DNA of 64,000 bases from Actinomycetota bacterium (GTDB lineage Bacteria > Actinomycetota > Geothermincolia > Geothermincolales > RBG-13-55-18): contig JAQVFR010000009.1 in NCBI GenBank assembly GCA_028697145.1, positions 36,489-100,488 on the forward strand. The letters are read 5' to 3'. Below, piece by piece: positions 29,693 to 37,961 of the stretch. The notes below the pieces were generated by a model, which did no database searches, was not told where the DNA came from, and worked only from the letters and a program-made list of their open reading frames with translations. How positions within the stretch are numbered: the stretch's first letter is position 1; each line of letters starts with the position of its first letter. The position numbers and the translations under genes were made by a program.

Positions 29693-30793
29693 TTGGCGGG
29701 CAAGGAAAAAGTGCTCATACTCGAGGCGCGCTACGACGCGCCGCTGCTCGAGAAGCGCATGCGCGAAGTGCTCGATGCCTTTCCCCTCGAGCTGGAGGGC
29801 AAGAGCGTCCTGGTCAAGCCGAACGTCCTGGGGCCCTGGCCCGGGGAGAGCGGCGTCATCACCCACCCCATGTTCGTGAAGGCCGTGGTGGCTTCGCTGC
29901 AGGAGAGGGGCGCGCGGGTTCAGGTGGGCGACAACCCGGGGATGCGCGGTTACGGCCGGGTCGGACGTGTTCTCAAGGACACCGGGCTGGAGGAGGCGCT
30001 GGGTGATGACTTCGTGAACATCACCGCCTCACCGCGCCGCGTCCCCATACGGTCGCGCTTCGTGGATGAGACGACCGTCTCGGCCCAGGTGCTCGACTGT
30101 GACGTACTCGTCTCCGTCCCCAAGTTCAAGACCCACGTGAGCACCATCATCACCGGCGCGGTCAAGAACAGCTTCGGGTTCCTGGTGGGAGGAGAGAAGG
30201 CGCGCATGCACGCCGTAGCCCCGCGTCACCGCGACTTCGGCGAGCTCATGGTGGACATCTACCAGTTGCGCGTCCCGGACCTGGTGATCATGGACGCTGT
30301 GACGGTGATGGAGGGCAACGGCCCCTCATGCGAGGACATCCGCGAGGAGGGCAAGATGCTCGCGGCGCGCAACGGCATCGCGCTGGACACGGTGATGGCT
30401 TACATGATGGGCATCGAACCTTCCAGGGTGCCGCTGCTGGTGACGGCGGGAGAACGGGGCCTCGGTCCGGTCAGCATGGACGACATCGAGGTGCAGGGTC
30501 CCCTCGAGAGGTTCAGGGGGTTCAAGCAACCCTCCACCGTGCCGCGCATGGCCTGGACCGCGCCCTTCCAGGGCCTGGTCTTCAAGCTCGTCTCCCGCCA
30601 TGCCCTGCGCGCCGACCCCGGGCGCTGCACCGGGTGCCGCACCTGCGAGAAGGGCTGTCCCGTCGGCGCCATAGAGGTGAAGGACTTGCCCTCGTTCGAC
30701 GCCGCAAAGTGCATCAACTGCTACTGCTGCTACGAGCTGTGCCCCGAGCACGCCATCGTCCTCAACCGCTTCATCCGGCTCATCCAGAGGTAA
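29693..30793 (+). CDS. DUF362 domain protein with C-terminal 2x[4Fe-4S] ferredoxin
   Basis: DVLVSVPKFKTHVSTIITGAVKNSFGF; CTGCRTCEKGCPVGAI...CINCYCCYELCPEHAI. Confidence 0.92.
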   Translation: MAGKEKVLILEARYDAPLLEKRMREVLDAFPLELEGKSVLVKPNVLGPWPGESGVITHPMFVKAVVASLQERGARVQVGDNPGMRGYGRVGRVLKDTGLEEALGDDFVNITASPRRVPIRSRFVDETTVSAQVLDCDVLVSVPKFKTHVSTIITGAVKNSFGFLVGGEKARMHAVAPRHRDFGELMVDIYQLRVPDLVIMDAVTVMEGNGPSCEDIREEGKMLAARNGIALDTVMAYMMGIEPSRVPLLVTAGERGLGPVSMDDIEVQGPLERFRGFKQPSTVPRMAWTAPFQGLVFKLVSRHALRADPGRCTGCRTCEKGCPVGAIEVKDLPSFDAAKCINCYCCYELCPEHAIVLNRFIRLIQR

Positions 30794-32606
30794 TATAATC
30801 GCGGCACAGGTCGACGCCCTGCTTGGGGTTGAGGGTCCAGGCGTCCGCGCCAACGTAGTCCCTCACCTGCGCGGTTGTGGGCCCTCCCCCGATGATCACG
30901 AAGCGCCCTTCCCGCAGGCCGCTTTCGGCCAGGGATTCCACCACCTCGCGCATGGAATCGAAGGTGGGGGTGATAAGCGCGGACATGGCCACCACGCGCG
31001 CGCCGCTCTCCGCCACCTCCCGCACGAAGGCGTCCGGGGACACGTCCACCCCCAGGTCGCGCACCTCGAAGCCCCCCACCCGCAGCAGGGTGGCGGTGAT
31101 GTTTTTCCCGATGTCGTGGATATCGCCGCGCGGCGTCCCTATGACCACGGTACCCAGGGTGGGTCCCGCCGTGCCCCGCTCCAGCATGGGCTCCACGCGC
31201 GCCACCACTTCCTTGAAGATCTCCGCCGAGATGATCAGCTCGGAGAGGAAGTATTCCCCCGAGCTGTAAAGCTCCCCCACCAGTTCCATGCCCGCCCTGC
31301 ACTCATCCAGGATGCGCAGGGGGTCCGTGCCCTCAACGACGGCCCGCTCGACCAGTTCCTCCACTTCCTCGTAGCGCAGCTGCGTGAAGGCGCGCGCGAC
31401 GGCGCCTTCCGGCATGCTGACCTCGACCGCCTCCCTGCCCGCCGCAGCCGGGCGCGGCTTCGCGACCCCCGTCTTCTTTCCGCGGTAGGACTTGCCGGTA
31501 TCCACCATGGCCCGCAGGTTCTCCGCCTTCACGTTCACCGGGCACTCGCACCCCGTGGTGAGCATGAATCCGCCGCCGTCCCCCACCTCGTCGATGAGGC
31601 GGCGGCAGTAGGCCTCGACGTCTTCAGGGCTCCCCAGGGTGAGGAGAGCGGCGGGAACGTCGCCGCTGATGCACGTGTGCCCGCGCAGTATCTCCTTGGC
31701 CTGGAAGATATCGGTCATGCCGTCGAGGTCGCACACGCACTTCCCCGCCGGGAGGCGGGTGAGGTACGGCAGGTTCATCCCCCAATCGGTGTCGAAGTGC
31801 AGCCAGGGCAGGATGCCCTCCGCGATAAAGGCATCTACGTACTCCTGGAGGAAAGGCCACTCGAAGCGCTCGAACAGCTCCAGGGGGTAGTAGAAACCGG
31901 ATCCCCGCTCCAGGACGATGAAGGCGGTCATCTTGCCGTTGTTCCCGCACACCTCGACGGCGTTGGCGATGAGGTCACCGCAGGAGGCGCGCATGGCCGC
32001 CTCCACCTTGTCCGGCACCTCGTAGAGGTCACGGGTGAACTCCACCAGGGTGCGGCAGAGAGAGAAGGCCATCATCACCGAATCCACGGCGACACCCAGG
32101 AACACAGGCATGCCCTCAGCCTCGCAGATCCTCATGTCCTCGGTGTAGAAGCGGTTGGAGAATCCCTGCATGGCCACGAGCTTCTCCCACGATTTACCGC
32201 TCATGGACTCGTAGTTCTCCTCCCAGAAGGCGTTCCATCCCAGGGCGGCGATCTTGTCGTAATCCTCGCGGGAAAAGAGGGGCCTCTCATCGATCTGGTA
32301 CAGGGCGTCCTCCGGGAGCTGCCGGCCGGGGATGAGGTTGCGCACCGGCGCGCCGCAGAACTTCCCCGGCAGCATGGGGTAATAGTAGTTCGGCTTCGAT
32401 CCCACGTCGTAGCCGAACTCCCGGAAGCACCAGATGAGCGCCTCCCTCGCCGCATCGTGGTTCCTCCAGGCCTCGCCCTGGGTGATGCCGTAAAGGCGAG
32501 GCGCCGAGGTCACCAGGATGGGGAAGACCGGGTGGCGGTCCACGGGCTCCAGGGCGATGGCCGCCTGCATCCTCTCCTCCACGGTCATGGTCTCCTCGAT
32601 CATCAA
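30780..32606 (-). CDS. Fused uroporphyrinogen-decarboxylase-like methyltransferase and corrinoid (B12-binding) protein
   Basis: URO-D-like region (LHFDTDWGMNLPYL...TGCECPVNVKAENLRAMV) then B12-binding region with GDIHDIGKN, GVDVSPD, IGGGPTTAQ. Confidence 0.9.
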   Translation of the reverse strand: MMIEETMTVEERMQAAIALEPVDRHPVFPILVTSAPRLYGITQGEAWRNHDAAREALIWCFREFGYDVGSKPNYYYPMLPGKFCGAPVRNLIPGRQLPEDALYQIDERPLFSREDYDKIAALGWNAFWEENYESMSGKSWEKLVAMQGFSNRFYTEDMRICEAEGMPVFLGVAVDSVMMAFSLCRTLVEFTRDLYEVPDKVEAAMRASCGDLIANAVEVCGNNGKMTAFIVLERGSGFYYPLELFERFEWPFLQEYVDAFIAEGILPWLHFDTDWGMNLPYLTRLPAGKCVCDLDGMTDIFQAKEILRGHTCISGDVPAALLTLGSPEDVEAYCRRLIDEVGDGGGFMLTTGCECPVNVKAENLRAMVDTGKSYRGKKTGVAKPRPAAAGREAVEVSMPEGAVARAFTQLRYEEVEELVERAVVEGTDPLRILDECRAGMELVGELYSSGEYFLSELIISAEIFKEVVARVEPMLERGTAGPTLGTVVIGTPRGDIHDIGKNITATLLRVGGFEVRDLGVDVSPDAFVREVAESGARVVAMSALITPTFDSMREVVESLAESGLREGRFVIIGGGPTTAQVRDYVGADAWTLNPKQGVDLCRDYITSG

Positions 32607-32732
32607 GGCCTCCTTCCCGCGCGTACGAGCCGGGCCACGGGCGGAATCAACGGAGCAGGGTCAGCGTAACGGCGCGCCACCACCATCGCCCCATCTCACG
32701 GTAACCACCAGGGACCCGTGTGGCGGCTTTCT

Positions 32733-33341
32733 CTAACCCTCTCCCTTTAATGCCTCTAGGGCCTGGATGGAAGATCTCGGCCCCAGGGATATATGCGTCA
32801 TGCTGACCACCATGGCGATGCCCTGGTTGATGAGGGCCATCAGCCAGTTGTCCCACACCAGCCAGATGAGAAGGTCGATGATGGTGATCACCACCAGGCT
32901 CAGCGCGCGGTTGGGCCATGCCCTGTGCTCCTCCTCGGCCGCCGCCTGGCGCTCCAGTACTTCCATCGCCTCCTGCAACCGCTCCCCCTCGCCGCTCCAC
33001 CGGCTCTCGTCCTCCAGTTGCGCCAGCTTTTCAGCCAGCGGCAGGCGGTAGAGGTTGAGGAACCCGGCGACGGTGATCTTGCCGCCGCGCAGCCACCGCA
33101 GGGAGGATATCCACGTCCCCAGGAAGCCGAGGGAGACCAGGATGAGTATCCCTATGTCGGCTCCCCTGCCTTTTTCATCTTCCACCGTCGCCACCAGGAA
33201 GGCGAACACCGCGATGAGCACCAGGTAAAAGATGGTTGTGCCTATGAAGTACTTCCTGGTCTTGTCCAGAGACTTCCTCAAGGCCGCCAGGATCGCGGCC
33301 AGCTTCGCCCCCTCACCCGAAACCGTCTCAGTCGATGCCAT
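32733..33341 (-). CDS. Hypothetical membrane protein
   Basis: MASTETVSGEG... four TM segments; ORF-track N-terminal extension doubtful. Confidence 0.65.
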   Translation of the reverse strand: MASTETVSGEGAKLAAILAALRKSLDKTRKYFIGTTIFYLVLIAVFAFLVATVEDEKGRGADIGILILVSLGFLGTWISSLRWLRGGKITVAGFLNLYRLPLAEKLAQLEDESRWSGEGERLQEAMEVLERQAAAEEEHRAWPNRALSLVVITIIDLLIWLVWDNWLMALINQGIAMVVSMTHISLGPRSSIQALEALKGEG

Positions 33342-33490
33342 CTCGTCTCCTCTCCCGCAAGCCGACCAGCCTCCGCCTCTCCCGATAATCTTCCGCGCAG
33401 CGGCGGGTTCTACCTTCCCCGGAGCGCCCTGCTCCGCCTGCAATAGTGAGGATGCCCATAAACAAAGGGGAGCAAACAAGGTTCAACGCA

Positions 33491-33521
33491 AACAGGCGGA
33501 GGTCCGCGACCTCCGCCTGTT
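33491..33521. terminator. Bidirectional terminator-like hairpin downstream of RRM gene
   Basis: AACAGGCGGAGGT-CCGCG-ACCTCCGCCTGTTTT. Confidence 0.8.
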
Positions 33522-33566
33522 TTACGCCTCTAGTCCCCCTTGTCTCTCGACACGGGGGCCGGAAAC

Positions 33567-33839
33567 TCAATAGCGGTACGAGCTCCTGGACTCGGTCCTC
33601 TTGGGCCTGGCCTCGCTCACGTTGAGCGCACGGCCGTCCACCTCCTTGCCGTTAAGGGCCGAGATGGCGGCTTTCGCCTCGTCCCCGTTGGACATCTCCG
33701 TGAACCCGAAGCCCCTGGACCGGTTGGTGTTGCGGTCCATGACCACCTCGGCGGAATCTACCGAACCGAACTCCTCGAATAGTGCCCGCAGATCCTCTGA
33801 ACTGGTTGAGTAACTGAGGTTCCCCACGTATATCTTCAA
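33567..33839 (-). CDS. RRM-type RNA-binding protein (copy A)
   Basis: MKIYVGNLSYSTSSEDLRALFEEFGSV...RGFGFTEMSN RNP2/RNP1 motifs; TTG start. Confidence 0.95.
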   Translation of the reverse strand: MKIYVGNLSYSTSSEDLRALFEEFGSVDSAEVVMDRNTNRSRGFGFTEMSNGDEAKAAISALNGKEVDGRALNVSEARPKRTESRSSYRY

Positions 33840-33958
33840 AATCTCTCACCTCCTTCGCCTAAAAAAATCCCGAGGATACGGGTCTCCTCGGGAAGACGAA
33901 AGATCTAACCTAAAAAACCAATACGGCAGTATTATAACAGAAGCCGGCTGGTTTCCAA
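33840..33958 (-). promoter_or_regulatory. Promoter and terminator-like leader of RRM gene copy A
   Basis: Minus strand TTGGAA-N16-TATAAT (33953-33958/33931-33936) then CCCGAGGA-GACCCGTA-TCCTCGGG-ATTTTTTT (33869-33892) then GGAGGTGA. Confidence 0.85.
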
Positions 33959-34121
33959 GCCCTTTATCTCCCTGCCGCCGGGATCCACGCCTTGACGGCG
34001 TGTACCACAAGCCGGACTGCGGGATACACCCGGTGGACGGCCCAGTGAAAACAGTCCGCCACCTCAGGGCAGTAACCGCGCCCAGGTCCGAGCCTTTGGC
34101 GCCGATTCCCGGTGCCCGGCA

Positions 34122-34331
34122 TCAATCCACGCCGATCATGACGTTGCTGGCCTTGATGATGACGTAGACATCCTTTCCCTCGGCCAGCCCCAGGCTCTCG
34201 GCGGAAGCCTTGGTGATGATGGACACGACCTCATCGCCGCCCGGAAGTTCCACCTTTACCTCGGTGTTGACGGCGCCGGGCGTAACGGCTTTGACCTTGC
34301 CCTTGATGACATTCCTGGCACTGATCTTCAT
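34122..34331 (-). CDS. Molbindin/TOBE (Mop) molybdate-binding protein
   Basis: MKISARNVIKGKVKAVTPGAVNTEVKVELPGGDEVVSIITKASAESLGLAEGKDVYVIIKASNVMIG. Confidence 0.93.
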   Translation of the reverse strand: MKISARNVIKGKVKAVTPGAVNTEVKVELPGGDEVVSIITKASAESLGLAEGKDVYVIIKASNVMIGVD

Positions 34332-34429
34332 ATTTTCACCTCCTGCCTCCAAGCGTAATAGCGTTCTATATACATTGTTCCCCGCGAGGGCAGCTCATAA
34401 CCCGCCGGGGCCTCCCGTTCGGGCATCCT

Positions 34430-35287
34430 CTAATCGAATACGTAGAACAGGTGGCGGCCGTACCTCTCGACCCCGAAGCCGTCGATGAACTCCTGCGTGC
34501 CCTCCTCGAAGAGGAAGGCATCGAAGTCCCGGGCTCCCTGGATATTCGTATCGGGAAAGACGGCGGGATTGGTGACGATCACGGAATAGACGTTGAGCAG
34601 GCCGGCATCCCCCTCGACCATCACCTCCAGGTCGAGCGCCTCGTCCAGGACGATAAAGGTGGCGCGGTCGGTGAGGGTGTAGGCGCCCTCGTCCTCGGCG
34701 ATCCTCAGGGTATAACCCATGCCCTGCCCGCTCTCCCGGTACCAGTCTCCCCCGGGCTGGATCCCCGCCCGCTCCCACACGCTCATCTCCATGGCATGGG
34801 TGCCGGAAGCGTCGCCGCGGGAGAGGAAGGACCCGGCGTCGCCGCTGATGCGGGCGAACGCATCGGCTGCGTCCGTCATGCCCCTGATGCCCGCCGGATC
34901 GGAGGATGGCCCCACGATGATGAAATCGTTGTACATGACCTCGCGGCGGCTCTCCCCGTAGCCGGCATCCATGAACTCCTTTTCCGCCTTGGGCTCGTGG
35001 GTGACGCTCACGTCGGCCTCGCCCTGCCTGGCCATGAGCAGGGCGGCGCCGCTTCCCACGGCCACCGTCTTCATGCGGTAGGGATATCTTTCCTCGAAGC
35101 GCAGCACCAGCTCGTCGAGGAGTCCGGAATCGAGCACGCTGGTCGTGGTGGCCAGGATGAGCCCGCTCCTCTCCTCCTCCGGTATCCCCGGAGAGCCGCA
35201 GCCGTAAAAACTCCAAGCGAGCACGACCGTCGCCAGCAGGGCGAGGAGGACGAGGGCGGAAAGCGCGCTTGCGCCTCTTGCCTTCAT
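34430..35287 (-). CDS. Tungstate/molybdate ABC-type substrate-binding lipoprotein (TupA-like)
   Basis: LILATTTSVLDSGLLDELVLRFEERY; GEADVSVTHEPKAE; SRGDASGTHAME; LTDRATFI. Confidence 0.9.
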   Translation of the reverse strand: MKARGASALSALVLLALLATVVLAWSFYGCGSPGIPEEERSGLILATTTSVLDSGLLDELVLRFEERYPYRMKTVAVGSGAALLMARQGEADVSVTHEPKAEKEFMDAGYGESRREVMYNDFIIVGPSSDPAGIRGMTDAADAFARISGDAGSFLSRGDASGTHAMEMSVWERAGIQPGGDWYRESGQGMGYTLRIAEDEGAYTLTDRATFIVLDEALDLEVMVEGDAGLLNVYSVIVTNPAVFPDTNIQGARDFDAFLFEEGTQEFIDGFGVERYGRHLFYVFD

Positions 35288-35811
35288 CTCGCGATCTCCA
35301 TCCTGGTGATGCGGTGAACCCAGTAGAAACCGTCCTCGCTGCCCACGACCAGCCTCACCGGTCCCTGCTCCTCGGGGATGGGAGCGCCGTCTTCCTCCCA
35401 GGCCAGGATGGTGTCGGGCCGCATGGCCATCTCGTATGGTATCTTGGCGACATATCCGTCCCACGCCTCCAGCCTTATCTCGACGAACGGCTCTTCGACC
35501 CCCTGGTGGCGCAGGACGTCACCCAGGCGCACACCGGACCATACTCCCTGTTTCGCCATGCCGTTCGATCTCACCAGCACCGTATCCACATCGACCTTGG
35601 GCAGGGATTTTATCTCCTCCGTATCCACCTCGGGCAGCTCGCCCGTGGGATCGTCTATCTCTATGGTCATGCACTCCTCGTACATCCCCTCGATGCGCCT
35701 CTCGCTCTCCAGAAACGGCGAGGCCTTCTCCTCTTGCCCGCAGCCGCACAGGGCCGCCGCCAGGCAGCACCCGGCCAGCAATACGGCCAGGGACGCGGCA
35801 ATCCTGCTCAT
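35284..35811 (-). CDS. Lipoprotein with molybdopterin-oxidoreductase-like (Oxidored_molyb) domain
   Basis: Lipobox AAALCGCGQ; WSGVRLGDVLRHQGV...PIPEEQGPVRLVVG...WVHRITRMEI; ATGA overlaps on both sides. Confidence 0.75.
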   Translation of the reverse strand: MSRIAASLAVLLAGCCLAAALCGCGQEEKASPFLESERRIEGMYEECMTIEIDDPTGELPEVDTEEIKSLPKVDVDTVLVRSNGMAKQGVWSGVRLGDVLRHQGVEEPFVEIRLEAWDGYVAKIPYEMAMRPDTILAWEEDGAPIPEEQGPVRLVVGSEDGFYWVHRITRMEIAR

Positions 35812-37346
35812 CTCTCCTCCATCACGCTGTAAAGGTAACCCAGCAGCGGCAGCACCGCCTTGAGCGGCTGCAGGCGCAGTGACGATACCGCCAGCCAGCT
35901 CACGCAGAACGCGCCCTCCGGGCCGCTCAAGATCGCCTGCGGCGCCTCGGCCGCGGTGTCTTCCCCGGTTTCGCCCGGTTTCTGCTCAGGGGCGGTCTCC
36001 TCCGCCTGCGGCAGTTCCTCGGACGGAGCGGGCTGCGGCTGCGGCTGCGGCGCGGGCGCCGGTTCGCTCACCGCGCCGTAAACCGCCAGCGAGCCCTCGG
36101 GAACGGCTCCCGGCGCGGGCGGCTGTTCTCCAGCCGGCAGGGGCAGCACCTCAACCGCGTAGATCATCCTCGCGCAAAGCGGCGTGTTGGCATCGCCCCC
36201 CTGGTCCTTCGGCCCCGGGACGCTCTGCGGCACGATGAGCCGCAGGCTCCCCTCGTCGGCGCCGAGGGGAGTGCCGGCTTTCTCGTAGGCGATGATCACC
36301 TTCATACCTCCGCTGTAGACGGTCCTCACCTGGTTCAGGGTGAGGGAGACGGTGTACCCGTCCCTCGCCTTCACCTGCACGCCGGTCGCGCCAGGTGCCA
36401 GGCTCATCTTCTCTTCGATGAGATAGGAGAGGGGTACGCCCTTGTAGTCTGCCTCGTAATAGGTGAAGGGCTCCTGGGACTTGAGGAAGGTGTAATGGCC
36501 GGAGAAGGAGGGCATGGAGGCGAGTTCTCCCTTGGAGAAGATGCGGCCGCCCGGGTCCGCCCGGCAGCTTCCCCCGTCCCGTACGCACAGGGAAAGGGCT
36601 GGGACCAGCACCGACACCGCCACTGCAACCAGCACTATCTGCATTAGCGCCTTGGGTCTTTTCCGGCTCCCTTTTCCGCCGCCGACAAGTGAGACGATCG
36701 CCGCCGCCAGGACGACGATCCCGGCGCCCAGGAGCAGAAGCGGCAGCAGGATGGAGAAGGGATAGACCGCGGGAATATCGCCGTACACCCATATTTCGTC
36801 CACCGGCACCTCGGTCGCGTCGAAGGCCGCGCTGCCCTCCTCCACGGGCCCTATCTCGATGAGCCTGAGGTTGGAGACCCAGGACGGCTTGTTCACGTGT
36901 TCCTCGCCGTATTGCGGCATCACCAGCCTGAGCGGGCCGGATCCTTCCGGTTCGGGCTGCAGCGCCTCGCCGTTCATCTCCCAGGCGAGCATGGGGTAGA
37001 GGCCTTTCTCGTTGGCCTGTTTCAGATCGGACAAGGTGAGCACAGTGCCCACCGCCGGCCAGAAATAGCCGTCCGGCGCGATCAACTTCACCTGCGCGCC
37101 ATCGTCGTCCACCCCCACATCCTCCAGGAAGGTGGAGAGGACGACCCCCTCGAACTCGGTTTCCTCTATCGTCTGCCAGTTGTTGATGCTGCGGTATGCG
37201 GCCCTGGTGGAGGGCCTGGACAGCACCTCGTCGTAGCCGGCAACCACGTGATCCCCGGCGCCGACCTGGCGCACGATGAACAGGGAAAGCGCGGCCGCGG
37301 CGAGAATGGCGGCAATGACGAAGAGCAGGAGCGGCTTTCTTCCCAT
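35808..37346 (-). CDS. Membrane-anchored protein with two molybdopterin-oxidoreductase-like domains
   Basis: VVLSTFLEDVGVDDDGAQVKLIAPDGYFWP...PLRLVMPQYGEEHVNKPSWVSNLRLIEI and PLSYLIEEKMSLAPGATGVQVKARDGYTVSL...GSLRLIVPQ; start ATG with AAAGGAGGG. Confidence 0.75.
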   Translation of the reverse strand: MGRKPLLLFVIAAILAAAALSLFIVRQVGAGDHVVAGYDEVLSRPSTRAAYRSINNWQTIEETEFEGVVLSTFLEDVGVDDDGAQVKLIAPDGYFWPAVGTVLTLSDLKQANEKGLYPMLAWEMNGEALQPEPEGSGPLRLVMPQYGEEHVNKPSWVSNLRLIEIGPVEEGSAAFDATEVPVDEIWVYGDIPAVYPFSILLPLLLLGAGIVVLAAAIVSLVGGGKGSRKRPKALMQIVLVAVAVSVLVPALSLCVRDGGSCRADPGGRIFSKGELASMPSFSGHYTFLKSQEPFTYYEADYKGVPLSYLIEEKMSLAPGATGVQVKARDGYTVSLTLNQVRTVYSGGMKVIIAYEKAGTPLGADEGSLRLIVPQSVPGPKDQGGDANTPLCARMIYAVEVLPLPAGEQPPAPGAVPEGSLAVYGAVSEPAPAPQPQPQPAPSEELPQAEETAPEQKPGETGEDTAAEAPQAILSGPEGAFCVSWLAVSSLRLQPLKAVLPLLGYLYSVMEER

Positions 37347-37667
37347 GCACCCTCCTTTCCTAGCACGGGAGGCCCGCCCGTTTCCCGGCGAACCCTGTCG
37401 GCCTCTCCCCATGGCTGGAGCTTTAGGGCAAGAGGCTCGGAGAGCGTTTCTGCCGCCAAGATAGCACGGAACGCGGCCGTGCTGTCAAGCGGCTGTTTAC
37501 GGCTTCGATCCAGCCGGATACCGGCGCCACTGGCATGAATTACCCATTATCTACCATATCTTTTCATGCCGCAGCAAGCCGTTCATCCGCCGCTTCGGGT
37601 CTTATGCCCACTATGAAGGGTGCGGGGGATGCGTCCCGGGCGGGCGGCGCTCGGGCGGCGCTCGGTC

Positions 37668-37903
37668 TTGACAACCCCGAAGGAATGATGATAAACAGGC
37701 ACCGTACGGTTTTCCGAGCAGTCTGTCCTAAGGCGAAACGCTAAGGAGGGCTGCCGATAGGGTAGGATTGGAAACGGTCCTGCCTCCCGTGCTTGGAAAG
37801 GGAGACCAGGGAACAGGCTTTGCGAGGCGTCCTTTCCTCATGGGGTGGACGCCCCTTTCTTTCTGGTACGCCGTCCTTTCCGGCACGGAGAGGGTGGCTT
37901 TTT
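37668..37903 (+). promoter_or_regulatory. Promoter plus structured 5' leader with intrinsic terminator (riboswitch/attenuator candidate)
   Basis: TTGACA-N16-GATAAA; P1 AGTCTGT(37720-37726)/ACAGGCT(37813-37819); hairpin GGCGTCC/GGACGCC; terminator GCCGTCCTTTCCG-GCA-CGGAGAGGGTGGC-TTTTT. Confidence 0.7.
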
Positions 37904-37961
37904 AATGGGCCTCCTATGGTAAGTATTGGTATCCAGTAACCGGGCGAGATGGGAGGAGAAA

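Noticed and set aside
37690-37830. Direct assignment of the structured leader as a c-di-GMP-I (GEMM) riboswitch
   Set aside because: It lacks the GGGCAAACC and ACGCAAAGCC signature blocks; only a weak GGGCTGCCGATAGG similarity, so left unclassified.
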